The notes under the pieces were generated by a model, which saw only the letters and a list, made by a program, of their open reading frames with translations, had not been told where the DNA came from and made no database searches. Positions 6,122-13,958 of a DNA stretch of 18,536 bases are shown piece after piece (within the stretch, counting starts at the first letter, position 1; every line of letters begins with the position of its first letter). A program made the translations under genes and the position numbers. The DNA is from an uncultured Bacteroidota bacterium (lineage in GTDB: Bacteria; Bacteroidota; Bacteroidia; UKL13-3): positions 1 through 18,536 of the forward strand of contig CAIUEQ010000148.1 of NCBI GenBank assembly GCA_903898215.1. The letters run 5' to 3'.

Positions 6122-6541
6122 ATGTTGTATTTATCAATTTCTATCACATTGCTAGTAATGATTGCTGCAATGCATTTATTGGCAAAAGCTAAAAAAGAAA
6201 CTCTTGGTTCACTTTTTACTTGGATCACTTATTTTATCATCCTAGTTGCAACACTAATTTTAATTTGTCAGATTGCTCAAGGAATGAAAAGAATGTGCTC
6301 ACACAAAGAAAAAGGAATGCACGGAATGATGATGGGTGGAATGGGTCACCATATGATGATGCGAGGAATGTGCAACGAAGAAATGGAAGGTTGTGAAGGA
6401 ATGGGTGGACGTATGGAAGGCTGCGAAGGCAATATGAAATGCGATGAAGGAATGAAAGATTGCAAAGGAATGAAAGGTTGTGAGGAAGAAGATGACGATG
6501 ATGCTGACAGCTCGGAACACACAGTAACGCGAGTGAAATAA
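6122..6541 (+). CDS. Two-helix membrane protein with Met/Cys/His-rich tail, unknown function
   Basis: I do not recognise a named family. The 139-residue protein has two predicted membrane helices (about 1-20 and 31-53) joined by a short basic loop (KAKKE). Residues 55-120 contain 17 Met, 7 Cys (59, 84, 91, 101, 107, 114, 120) and 4 His, with runs such as GMMMGGMGHHMMMRGMC and repeated E-G-C-E-G-M-like units. The end is acidic (EEEDDDDAD). A tail this rich in Met, Cys and His is what copper- or other soft-metal-binding proteins look like, so metal binding is a reasonable inference, though no known copper-site motif is matched. Whether the tail faces the cytoplasm or periplasm is unclear because both flanks of helix 2 are basic. 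It is monocistronic with its own promoter box and terminator. Confidence 0.82.
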   Translation: MLYLSISITLLVMIAAMHLLAKAKKETLGSLFTWITYFIILVATLILICQIAQGMKRMCSHKEKGMHGMMMGGMGHHMMMRGMCNEEMEGCEGMGGRMEGCEGNMKCDEGMKDCKGMKGCEEEDDDDADSSEHTVTRVK

Positions 6542-6557
6542 TTTTACAAAAAGATTA

Positions 6558-6592
6558 AAAAAAAGCTGACGCAATTCGTGTCAGCTTTTTTT
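6558..6592. terminator. Bidirectional rho-independent terminator
   Basis: A 13-bp perfect stem (seven A:T pairs plus GCTGAC with GTCAGC, 6565-6570 and 6580-6585) closes a 9-nt loop. It has a T run on the 3' side of both strands. It lies between the convergent Met-rich protein gene and the desaturase gene, so it can end both transcripts. Confidence 0.93.
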
Positions 6593-6606
6593 GTTTTTAA
6601 AAATAA

Positions 6607-7581
6607 TCATGAAAGTATCCAGTTGAATTTATGTTCAACTTCAGGCATTTTTGCTCGCTCGGCAATTCGTTGTAATCTGTCAGGTAATGCCATCAAATAA
6701 TCACGGGCTTTTTCTCCATTCTCTTTTAAACCACGCATTGTTTCTATTTGCCATTCATCGAGCAACGTGCGAAGAATATCAACATAATCATTGGCTGTAT
6801 ACATGCCAAGTCGCTGTGCAGCATCCGAAAAATTTGCGAACGTATCATTCTTACCACCACTTTCGCGAAGCAAAACGGCAGGCATTACAATTTTTTGTCG
6901 CATCATATATTCAAAAGCAAGCATCATTTCATCAGCATCAACTTCAAAAATTTTTGTCACGAAATTTTTATATGCTTTTGCATGTCGTGTTTCATCGGCA
7001 GCAACCAAACCACAAATTTTTGAGAGAATTAAATTATCACTTTGCTTGGCAATACTTGCTGTTCTTCGGTGTGAAATATTAGTTGCCAATTCCTGAAAAC
7101 TTGTATATATAAAATTCTTATACGGATCAGTTCCGGTTTGAATATCGGTTCCATCGGCAATAAGATATTGCAGTGAAGTTTCAAATTCCTTCATATTAAT
7201 TCTTCCGCATAAATATAAATATCTGTTAAGTGCATCACCGTGTCGGTTCTCTTCAGCTGTCCAACCTCTAATCCATTTCATCCAACCATTATTTACTTCT
7301 ACATTAATACCATTCATACCTGATAGCCACATTTCGTATGTTGGCAGCGCTTCTTCGGTAATGGTATTTCCTACAAGTACTGATATTAAATCGTATGAAA
7401 GATTCTCAGCTTGTTGTTGAATTATTTTCACTTCATCAAAAAAACTTTCGCTTTGCGATTCTGGCAATAACTCTGATGGTTGCCAATTTTCTTCAATAGG
7501 CTTTAAAAAATCTTTGGTAATTTGTGCTGCGAATGGCTCAATTTCCAGCATTACCTCTTCACGTGATGGTTTTAAATTCAT
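6607..7581 (-). CDS. Acyl-ACP desaturase (stearoyl-ACP type, soluble diiron)
   Basis: This 324-residue soluble enzyme of the ferritin-like diiron family introduces a double bond into an acyl chain bound to acyl carrier protein, in the cytoplasm. The two helix motifs that bind iron are clear: EENRHG (110-115) and DETRHA (196-201). Further carboxylates are in TEEALPTYE (about 75-83) and SFQELAT (161-167). W-x-K-W-I-R-G-W-T-A-E-E-N-R-H is the usual Bacteroidota/actinobacterial-type context. Length is normal. The ATG at 7581 (MNLKPSREEVML) was chosen over one 42 bp upstream because family members begin close to this point. The stop lies just after the bidirectional terminator. The divergent neighbour is the bifunctional-nuclease gene, with 264 bp between start codons. 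Confidence 0.93.
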   Translation of the reverse strand: MNLKPSREEVMLEIEPFAAQITKDFLKPIEENWQPSELLPESQSESFFDEVKIIQQQAENLSYDLISVLVGNTITEEALPTYEMWLSGMNGINVEVNNGWMKWIRGWTAEENRHGDALNRYLYLCGRINMKEFETSLQYLIADGTDIQTGTDPYKNFIYTSFQELATNISHRRTASIAKQSDNLILSKICGLVAADETRHAKAYKNFVTKIFEVDADEMMLAFEYMMRQKIVMPAVLLRESGGKNDTFANFSDAAQRLGMYTANDYVDILRTLLDEWQIETMRGLKENGEKARDYLMALPDRLQRIAERAKMPEVEHKFNWILS

Positions 7582-7788
7582 GAGTAAACAATTTTCATTT
7601 TGGGTTAAAAAAATTATCTGCATTACACTTTCTATAAAAATGTAATCCGTTTATATTATTAATTTCATCGAATAAATTTATCCTCTCAAAAATAATTTTT
7701 CCAACTTCTAAATACCATAACAATTTCCAAACAATAAAGTTTAGCTATTTATTAGCAAAAATGGAAAACTTACAATTTGTAAAAACAG

Positions 7789-7796
7789 TATTTTCG
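7789..7796 (+). promoter_or_regulatory. -7-like box (TATTTTCG) of the nuclease-family/transporter operon
   Basis: TATTTTCG differs from TAnnTTTG by one base and recurs before three other genes in this window. It lies 49 bp before the ATG at 7846 and upstream of a possible TTG start at 7804, which therefore would have almost no leader. Confidence 0.45.
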
Positions 7797-7845
7797 TTTA
7801 GGTTTGAACGATACAAACTCAAACACAAAAAACACTCTCAATTTA

Positions 7846-8412
7846 ATGAGCAGGATTAGATTAAATATTTTCGGATTAAGCTCCGGACAAAGCAACGGAT
7901 CATATACACTTATTCTTTCGGAAGAAAACGGAAAGCGCAAACTCCCAATCATTATCGGTGGTTTCGAAGCACAGGCAATTGCAATTGAAATTGAAAAGAT
8001 TGTTCCCTTCCGACCAATGACTCACGAATTATTTATTTCATTTTGCAAAACTTTTAATGTAAACGTAATCGAAATTGAAATTTATAATTTGATAGAATGC
8101 GTTTTTCACGCGAAGCTTACTTGTGAAAAAGATGGAGAAACCTATGAAATTGATGCGCGAACATCTGATGCCATTGCTTTAGGAGTAAGATTTAAATGTC
8201 CGATTTATACCTTCGAAGATATTATGGAAACAGCTGGTGTAATTTTTAATGATGATATTGAAGAAGAGCTCGAACTGCCAAAACCAAAAGGCGTTGACTA
8301 TTCGGCTCAAACAATTGATAAATTAAATTCGATGCTGGAAGAAGCCTTAAAAAATGAAGATTATATCAAAGCTGCACTCATTCGCGATGAAATAAAAAAT
8401 CGCAAAAAATAA
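7846..8412 (+). CDS. Bifunctional nuclease family protein (DUF151) with C-terminal UVR motif
   Basis: This 188-residue protein starts MSRIRLNIFGLSSGQSNG and has the BFN/DUF151 core: KLPIIIGGFEAQAIAIEIEKI, RPMTHELF and EIDARTSDAIALGVRF (residues to about 117). Plant and bacterial relatives are called bifunctional nucleases, but for most bacterial members the biochemical role is not settled. Residues about 153-187 form a UvrB/UvrC-type helical hairpin (IDKLNSMLEEALKNEDYIKAALIRDEI), a protein-contact motif found attached to this domain in Bacteroidota. A TTG start 42 bp upstream is possible but unsupported by family alignment. The nucleoside transporter follows after 12 bp, so the two genes form an operon. 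Confidence 0.92.
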   Translation: MSRIRLNIFGLSSGQSNGSYTLILSEENGKRKLPIIIGGFEAQAIAIEIEKIVPFRPMTHELFISFCKTFNVNVIEIEIYNLIECVFHAKLTCEKDGETYEIDARTSDAIALGVRFKCPIYTFEDIMETAGVIFNDDIEEELELPKPKGVDYSAQTIDKLNSMLEEALKNEDYIKAALIRDEIKNRKK

Positions 8413-8424
8413 TTCTAAAAAAAA

Positions 8425-9705
8425 ATGGAAAGATTTAGCGGACTCATTGGAATTGCCCTCATCATTGGGCTTGCATTTTTATTTTCTAACAACCGCAAAG
8501 CCATAAACTATCGAACTGTGATAAGCGGATTGGCATTACAATTAGCACTCGCATTATTTATTCTTAAAACCAGTATCGGTCAAAACATATTTTCATTTAT
8601 AGGAAACGGAATAAAACGCTTATTGGAAATGGCCGACAAAGGTGGTGAATTTGTTTTTGGAGGATTAATAAAACCAGAATTATTGAAACCCATTTTTGGT
8701 GACCAGTATAGTTTTTTATTCATGTTTAAAATTATGCCAACCATCATTTTCGTGGCAGTGCTTGTAAACATCGCTTATCATATTGGCATCATGCAAATAA
8801 TCGTTTCGTTTTTTGCGAGAATCGTTCATGCCTTGATGCGTGTGAGTGGCAGTGAAGCATTATCAAATGTGGCAAGTGCATTTGTTGGTCAGGTGGAAGC
8901 GCAAATTATGATCAAGCCATACATTGCAACTATGACCATGAGTGAATTGCTGGCAAGTATGAGCGGAAGTATGGCATGTATTGCCGGTGGTGTAATGGCT
9001 GTTTATATTTCGATGGGCGTTCCTGCTCCTTATTTACTTGCAGCAAGTATTATGGCGGCACCTGCTTCGTTGGTCATTGCAAAAATTGTTTGGCCCGAAA
9101 CTGAAGAATCGGCAACAAAAGGTGCTGTGAAATTAGAAGTAAAAAAAACACATGCAAATTTATTGGATGCTATTTCTCATGGTGCTAGTGATGGATTAAA
9201 AGTATCGTTAAATGTGATTGCCATGTTGATTGGGTTTATCGCATTAATTGCATTGATCAATTTGATTCTTGCAAAATTTGGAGTGCTGCTTTCAACTACC
9301 GGTTTAAATTTAGAAGGCATTGGAATTGACCTTTCGCACCTGAGTTTAAATACTATTTTCGGATCTGTGTTTTCAATTTTTGCATGGACGATGGGTGTTC
9401 CTTCGCAAGATACTTTTACTGTAGGTTCGTTAATGGGAACTAAAATGGTGATCAATGAATTTGTTGCTTATTCAAATCTTTCACCCATGATTGCTCAACA
9501 TACACTTCAACCAAAATCTATCATGATTGTAAGTTTTGCTTTATGTGGATTTGCAAATTTTAGTTCCATTGCAATTCAAGTTGGAGGCATAGGAGAACTT
9601 TCTCCAAGTAGAAGAAGCGACCTTGCAAAACTTGGATTTAAAGCACTTTTCTGTGGAACTCTTGCCTCCTATTTATCGGCAACTGTTGCAGGAATTTTGA
9701 TGTGA
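8425..9705 (+). CDS. Concentrative nucleoside transporter (CNT family, NupC-like)
   Basis: This 426-residue inner-membrane protein imports nucleosides with H+ or Na+. About nine or ten hydrophobic helices are visible. CNT signatures are present in order: GSEALSNVASAFVGQVEAQ (substrate-site hairpin region), IKPYIATMTMSEL, SGSMACIAGGVMA, IMAAPASLVIAKIVWPETE, and, near the end, FALCGFANFSSIAIQVGGIG followed by RRSDLAKLGFKAL and a final hydrophobic helix. Length is typical for bacterial CNTs. It starts 12 bp after the nuclease-family gene and should be co-transcribed. Pairing a nucleoside importer with a nuclease-type protein suggests nucleoside salvage, but that link is inference. It is convergent to lpdA, with 50 bp between stops and no obvious terminator. 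Confidence 0.95.
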   Translation: MERFSGLIGIALIIGLAFLFSNNRKAINYRTVISGLALQLALALFILKTSIGQNIFSFIGNGIKRLLEMADKGGEFVFGGLIKPELLKPIFGDQYSFLFMFKIMPTIIFVAVLVNIAYHIGIMQIIVSFFARIVHALMRVSGSEALSNVASAFVGQVEAQIMIKPYIATMTMSELLASMSGSMACIAGGVMAVYISMGVPAPYLLAASIMAAPASLVIAKIVWPETEESATKGAVKLEVKKTHANLLDAISHGASDGLKVSLNVIAMLIGFIALIALINLILAKFGVLLSTTGLNLEGIGIDLSHLSLNTIFGSVFSIFAWTMGVPSQDTFTVGSLMGTKMVINEFVAYSNLSPMIAQHTLQPKSIMIVSFALCGFANFSSIAIQVGGIGELSPSRRSDLAKLGFKALFCGTLASYLSATVAGILM

Positions 9706-9755
9706 GAATTTAATGAAATGACATCAACAATCATTTAACAATTAGCTTTTACTTT

Positions 9756-11144
9756 CTACAAATGAATACACTCACCATAAGCTTGTGCGGCCGCTTCCAT
9801 AATGGCTTCACTCATAGTTGGATGAGGATGAACAGACTTGATAATTTCCATTCCGGTTGTTTCCAATTTACGTGCAACAACAATTTCAGCAATCATTTCA
9901 GTTACATTCATTCCTACCATGTGAGCTCCTAAAAACTCGCCATACTTCGCATCAAAAACAACTTTCACAAATCCTTCTTTTGCTCCGGCAGCACTTGCTT
10001 TTCCACTTGCACTAAAAGGAAATTTTCCAACCTTCAATTCGTATCCTGCATCTTTTGCAGCCTTCTCAGTCATACCAACAGAAGCAACTTCGGGAGAGGT
10101 ATAAGTACATCCCGGAATGTTTCCATAGTTTAATGGCTCAGGATGATGACCTGCAATTTTCTCTACACAAATAATTCCTTCGGCACTCGCTACGTGAGCA
10201 AGTGCAGGACCTTTTACAATATCACCAATTGCATAAACTCCTTTAATATTTGTTGCATAAAAATCATCTACCAACACTTTTCCTTTATCGGTTTTTACAC
10301 CTACAAGTTCCAATCCTAAATTTTCTAAATTTGTTTGAATTCCTACTGCCGAAAGCACCACATCACATTCCATATCTTCAACAAGATCTCCTGTTTTAAT
10401 TTTTACTTTACAGGTATTTCCACTGGTGTCAACTGATTCAACAGAAGCTCCGGTCATCACAGTGATGCCTGATTTTTTAAATGCTTTAGTTATTTCTTTG
10501 CTTACATCTGCATCTTCAATCGGTAAAATTGTTGGTAAATATTCAACCAGTGTTACCTTAGTTCCCATCGAATTATAGAAATAAGCAAACTCACTTCCAA
10601 TAGCACCACTTCCCATCACGATCATCGATTTTGGTTGCTCGGCTAATGTCATCGCTTCACGATATCCGATCACTTTTTTTCCGTCAATTTTTATGTTTGG
10701 CAATTCACGACTGCGAGCTCCTGTTGCTAAAATGATATGTTTTGCATCATACATTTTTTGTGCTCCGGCTGCATCTGTTACATCCACTTTATTTGCACCA
10801 ATTAATTTACCGACACCGGCAATTACATCAATTTTATTTTTCTTCAATAAGAAAGCAATTCCTTTGCTCATATTATCAGCAACGCCTCTGCTTCGTTTTA
10901 CCACTGCACCAAAATCAGAAGTCGATTCGCCAACATTAATTCCATAATCTTTAGCATGTTTGATATAGTCAAAAACCTGCGCTGATTTTAATAATGCTTT
11001 TGTAGGAATACATCCCCAGTTTAAACAAACACCACCCAACTCTGATTTTTCAACAATGGCAGTTTTTAAACCCAACTGACTTGCACGTATTGCGGCAACA
11101 TATCCACCGGGTCCGCTTCCTATAACTATTAAATCGTAATTCAT
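9756..11144 (-). CDS. lpdA: Dihydrolipoyl dehydrogenase (E3)
   Basis: This 462-residue flavoprotein reoxidises dihydrolipoamide in pyruvate and 2-oxoglutarate dehydrogenase complexes, in the cytoplasm, using FAD and NAD. The FAD-binding GSGPGG (9-14) and the redox disulfide in GGVCLNWGCIPTK (Cys 40 and Cys 45) are present. MGSGAIGSEFAYF is the NAD-binding Rossmann motif, AIGDI follows in the FAD domain, and HPHPTMSE carries the catalytic His 441 and Glu 446. The W-G in the redox loop is a common variant of V-G. Length is normal. No other dehydrogenase-complex subunit is next to it. The start ATG lies about 20 bp after a near-consensus TATTTTGC box on the minus strand. Confidence 0.97.
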   Translation of the reverse strand: MNYDLIVIGSGPGGYVAAIRASQLGLKTAIVEKSELGGVCLNWGCIPTKALLKSAQVFDYIKHAKDYGINVGESTSDFGAVVKRSRGVADNMSKGIAFLLKKNKIDVIAGVGKLIGANKVDVTDAAGAQKMYDAKHIILATGARSRELPNIKIDGKKVIGYREAMTLAEQPKSMIVMGSGAIGSEFAYFYNSMGTKVTLVEYLPTILPIEDADVSKEITKAFKKSGITVMTGASVESVDTSGNTCKVKIKTGDLVEDMECDVVLSAVGIQTNLENLGLELVGVKTDKGKVLVDDFYATNIKGVYAIGDIVKGPALAHVASAEGIICVEKIAGHHPEPLNYGNIPGCTYTSPEVASVGMTEKAAKDAGYELKVGKFPFSASGKASAAGAKEGFVKVVFDAKYGEFLGAHMVGMNVTEMIAEIVVARKLETTGMEIIKSVHPHPTMSEAIMEAAAQAYGECIHL

Positions 11145-11163
11145 GTTTTTAAATTTAGAAGGC

Positions 11164-11171
11164 GCAAAATA
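11164..11171 (-). promoter_or_regulatory. Weak -7-like box (TATTTTGC) before lpdA
   Basis: The minus strand reads TATTTTGC 19 bp before the lpdA ATG. It is close to, but not an exact match of, TAnnTTTG, so it is offered as a weak candidate only. Confidence 0.3.
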
Positions 11172-11302
11172 AAAGATTAAATTAATATTGTTAGAAATAT
11201 TAAGTTAGGGATAGAAATTAAACCTTGCAAAAATTTACTCTAATTTTTAAAACGATTCCGATTATCATCAGCAGAAAAATTAGTTGAACAATAAAAAAAA
11301 CA

Positions 11303-11310
11303 TATTTTCG
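11303..11310 (+). promoter_or_regulatory. -7-like box (TATTTTCG) before the cyclophilin gene
   Basis: TATTTTCG lies 83 bp before the ATG at 11394. A TTG at 11284-11286, 16 bp upstream, could be a -33 element. The 249-bp space between lpdA and this gene holds no further gene. Confidence 0.4.
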
Positions 11311-11393
11311 CACACGAAAAAAATGTTGAAATAACAGGATGAGTTAATTAGTGAATAGCATTTTACAACTCACTCATTCATTAAATAATATTT

Positions 11394-11834
11394 ATGAAAA
11401 CAGCAGAAATACACACAAATAAAGGCTTGATGAAAGTTGAGTTTTTTGAAAAAGACGCACCTGTCACAGTCGACAATTTTGTAAAACTTGCAAAAAGCGG
11501 TTATTACAACGGACTTACTTTTCACCGAGTGATCAATGATTTTGTAATTCAAGGTGGTTGTCCGAACGGAATCGGAAACGGTGGTCCGGGTTACAATATT
11601 AAATGCGAATTGGATGGTGAAAACCAATACCACGATCGTGGAGTTTTATCAATGGCACATGCAGGAAGAGATACCGGAGGTTCACAATTTTTTGTTTGCC
11701 ATAGCCGCACAAACACTGCACACTTAGATCGCAATCATACTTGCTTCGGAAAAGTTGTGGAAGGTTTAGATGTGATTGATCAAATTCGTCAAGGTGATGT
11801 GATGGAAAAAATCATCATCAACGAATCAAACTAA
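11394..11834 (+). CDS. Cyclophilin-type peptidyl-prolyl cis-trans isomerase, cytoplasmic
   Basis: This 146-residue PpiB-like enzyme speeds cis-trans isomerisation at proline bonds during folding. The cyclophilin signature is complete: FHRVINDFVIQGG with the catalytic Arg, then HDRGVLSMAHAGRDTGGSQFFV and DRNHTCFGKVVEG. The tryptophan that binds cyclosporin in eukaryotic cyclophilins is His here (AHLDRNH), as in many bacterial members, which suggests weak drug binding. No signal peptide, so it should act in the cytoplasm. Length is at the short end of the single-domain family. The next gene, a ComM-like ATPase, starts 88 bp later on the same strand. Confidence 0.95.
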   Translation: MKTAEIHTNKGLMKVEFFEKDAPVTVDNFVKLAKSGYYNGLTFHRVINDFVIQGGCPNGIGNGGPGYNIKCELDGENQYHDRGVLSMAHAGRDTGGSQFFVCHSRTNTAHLDRNHTCFGKVVEGLDVIDQIRQGDVMEKIIINESN

Positions 11835-11922
11835 TATTTTTTAAAGAGTTGAGATAATTTATTTCTTTCTGATTTATTCGGCAGTTTTGTTTACTTCGTA
11901 ATAAATTAGCTTGAAATAAATT

Positions 11923-13467
11923 ATGCTCACTCGAATCTTCGGAAGCGCTGTTCATGGCGTTAATGCCGTTACCATTACTATTGAAGTAAATGTTTCGGAC
12001 AAAGGAGTTGGTTACAGCCTCGTGGGATTACCCGATAACGCTGTAAAAGAAGGTCACCAACGAATTGAAACTGCAATAAGAAATATCAATTACAAAATGC
12101 CACGTTTGCGAGTGGTTGTAAACATGGCTCCTGCCGATATTCGCAAAGAAGGTTCTTCCTACGATTTGCCAATTGCTCTTGGATATCTTGCCGGATCCGA
12201 ACAAATAAATGGCGATGAAATTCATGAATATATCATCATGGGTGAACTTGCTTTGGATGGAACATTAAAACCGATAAAAGGTGCGCTGCCGATAGCAATT
12301 CAGGCAAGGACTGATGGTTTTAAAGGATTTATTTTACCAAAAGAAAATGCTCGCGAAGCTGCCATCGTAAATAATTTAAAAGTATATGGTGCCGAAAACT
12401 TACTGGAAGTAATCAATTTTTTTAATGGTGAAGGAACTCTTGAGCAAGTTGAAATTGACACACGAAAAGAATTTGAAGAAAACTTACATAGCGTTGAAAA
12501 TGATTTTTCAGATGTACGTGGACAAGAAAACATAAAACGTGCTTTAGAAATTGCAGCTGCCGGTGGACATAATGTAATCTTAATTGGACCACCGGGAGCA
12601 GGAAAAACAATGCTTGCAAAACGTTTGCCTTCCATTCTTCCTCCGCTTACATTACATGAAGCTTTAGAAACAACAAAAATTCATTCTGTTTCTGGAAAGC
12701 TTTCCAAAAATTCTTCACTTTTATATCAACGTCCGTTTCGCTCACCACATCATACCATTTCTGATATCGCTTTAGTTGGAGGTGGAAATAATCCTCAACC
12801 AGGTGAGATTTCTTTAGCACATAATGGGGTGCTATTTTTAGATGAATTGCCTGAGTTTAAAAGAACTGTTTTAGAAGTGATGCGTCAACCTCTTGAAGAA
12901 AGAAGAATTACTATTGCTCGTGCAAAATTTTCCATCGAATATCCTTCAAGTTTTATGCTTATTGCGTCAATGAATCCTTGCCCGTGTGGATATTTTAATC
13001 ACCCCGAAAAAGAATGTGTTTGCCCTCCGGGAATGGTGCAAAAATATTTAAGCAAAGTATCCGGACCATTGCTTGATAGAATAGATATTCATATTGAAGT
13101 TACTCCGGTAAATTTTGATCAACTTGCCGATACGCGTAAATCAGAAAGCAGTGAACATATTAGGGAGCGTGTGATGCGTGCACGAGAAATTCAAGAGACA
13201 CGTTTTACCGAAAATGAAGGAATATATTGCAATGCACAAATGAGTTCAACAACAGTTAGAAAGGTTTGTGAAATATCTACAGCGGGTCAAAATTTATTAA
13301 AAACTGCAATGAATAAATTACAACTTTCGGCAAGGGCTTACGACAGAATTTTAAAAGTTGCACGCACCATTGCCGACCTTTCAGCTAGCGAAGAAATAAA
13401 AACCGAACACCTTGCCGAGGCAATTCAATATAGAAGTTTAGACAGAGAAAGTTGGGGAGCGAGTTAA
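11923..13467 (+). CDS. ComM/YifB-family AAA+ ATPase (Mg-chelatase-like)
   Basis: This 514-residue protein has the three-part YifB/ComM layout: an N-terminal Lon-protease-like ChlI domain (about 20-140), a Mg-chelatase-type AAA+ domain (about 195-400) and a C-terminal Mg-chelatase domain. Walker A is GPPGAGKT (222-229) and Walker B LFLDE (304-308). A Cys cluster (NPCPCG at 351-356 and CVC at 365-367) is the family's usual possible metal site. In Vibrio ComM is a hexameric helicase that extends branch migration during natural transformation. In other bacteria the role is less certain. It is a single copy with normal length and no com genes beside it. It is convergent to the MGMT-like gene with 45 bp between stops. 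Confidence 0.95.
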   Translation: MLTRIFGSAVHGVNAVTITIEVNVSDKGVGYSLVGLPDNAVKEGHQRIETAIRNINYKMPRLRVVVNMAPADIRKEGSSYDLPIALGYLAGSEQINGDEIHEYIIMGELALDGTLKPIKGALPIAIQARTDGFKGFILPKENAREAAIVNNLKVYGAENLLEVINFFNGEGTLEQVEIDTRKEFEENLHSVENDFSDVRGQENIKRALEIAAAGGHNVILIGPPGAGKTMLAKRLPSILPPLTLHEALETTKIHSVSGKLSKNSSLLYQRPFRSPHHTISDIALVGGGNNPQPGEISLAHNGVLFLDELPEFKRTVLEVMRQPLEERRITIARAKFSIEYPSSFMLIASMNPCPCGYFNHPEKECVCPPGMVQKYLSKVSGPLLDRIDIHIEVTPVNFDQLADTRKSESSEHIRERVMRAREIQETRFTENEGIYCNAQMSSTTVRKVCEISTAGQNLLKTAMNKLQLSARAYDRILKVARTIADLSASEEIKTEHLAEAIQYRSLDRESWGAS

Positions 13468-13512
13468 AATATAAAAACAGTTTTGATTGAATGTCGACAG
13501 ATTATAAAATCA

Positions 13513-13851
13513 TCATAATGAAAGTTCTTTCATTGGATCCCAAAAATATGTTGAAAAATTGATTACCTGATCTTCTTTAATAATCATTCCTTCTTTTTCC
13601 AATAATTCTTGCATCATGCTTTCGGTAGCAAAATGATGTTTGCCTGTGAGTAATCCATTTCTATTTACCACTCGGTGTGCAGGAACTGATGGAACTTCCC
13701 CATGCGCAGCATTCATGGCATAACCTACCAATCGTGAACTACGCGCAGCGCCAAGATATTTTGCAATAGCTCCATAACTTGTTATCCTTCCTTTAGGAAT
13801 TAGCCTAACAACATCAAAAACATCATCAAAAAATTTGGATTTATTAGCCAA
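13513..13851 (-). CDS. Alkyltransferase-like protein (MGMT fold without active Cys)
   Basis: This 112-residue protein has the DNA-binding domain of O6-alkylguanine alkyltransferases. Residues 19-26 (PKGRITSY) hold the Tyr that flips the base, and ARSSRLVGYAM (36-46) carries the Arg finger at 40. The P-C-H-R active site is V-P-A-H-R-V (57-61), with Ala 58 where the reactive Cys should be. Such proteins (ATL) bind alkylated guanine without repairing it and hand it to nucleotide excision repair; that role is known for other ATLs and inferred here. NRNGLLTGKHHF follows as expected. The N-terminal domain of full-length MGMT is absent, which is normal for ATLs. Four tandem heptamers lie 7 bp upstream of the start. 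Confidence 0.92.
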   Translation of the reverse strand: MANKSKFFDDVFDVVRLIPKGRITSYGAIAKYLGAARSSRLVGYAMNAAHGEVPSVPAHRVVNRNGLLTGKHHFATESMMQELLEKEGMIIKEDQVINFSTYFWDPMKELSL

Positions 13852-13857
13852 TGAATT

Positions 13858-13885
13858 ACGATTTCTGATTTGCGATTTACGATTT
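13858..13885. repeat. Heptanucleotide tandem array, 4 units
   Basis: Four adjacent units read ACGATTT, CTGATTT, GCGATTT and ACGATTT, fitting the form NNGATTT with only the first two bases varying. The array begins 6 bp upstream of the start of the MGMT-like gene and fills its leader or promoter region. A similar 7-bp array lies before the M3 peptidase gene at 217-237. Confidence 0.8.
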
Positions 13886-13946
13886 TTATTTAAAAGAAAT
13901 CATAGAATATTTTCAATAAACCTACATGACTCTGTTTTGAAAATCC

Positions 13947-13954
13947 TATTTTCG
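13947..13954 (+). promoter_or_regulatory. -7-like box (TATTTTCG) almost touching the TrpF-like start
   Basis: TATTTTCG ends only 4 bp before the ATG at 13959. If it is used, transcription would begin at or next to the start codon, so the mRNA would be leaderless. No other ribosome site is seen. Confidence 0.45.
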
Positions 13955-13958
13955 CTGA

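Noticed and set aside
6651..7096. Overlapping plus-strand open frames inside the desaturase gene
   Set aside because: Antisense shadows of a well-conserved diiron desaturase with no recognisable domains.
11340..11372. Inverted repeat TGAGTT/AACTCA in the leader of the cyclophilin gene
   Set aside because: Six base pairs with a 21-nt loop are weak and no regulatory family fits.
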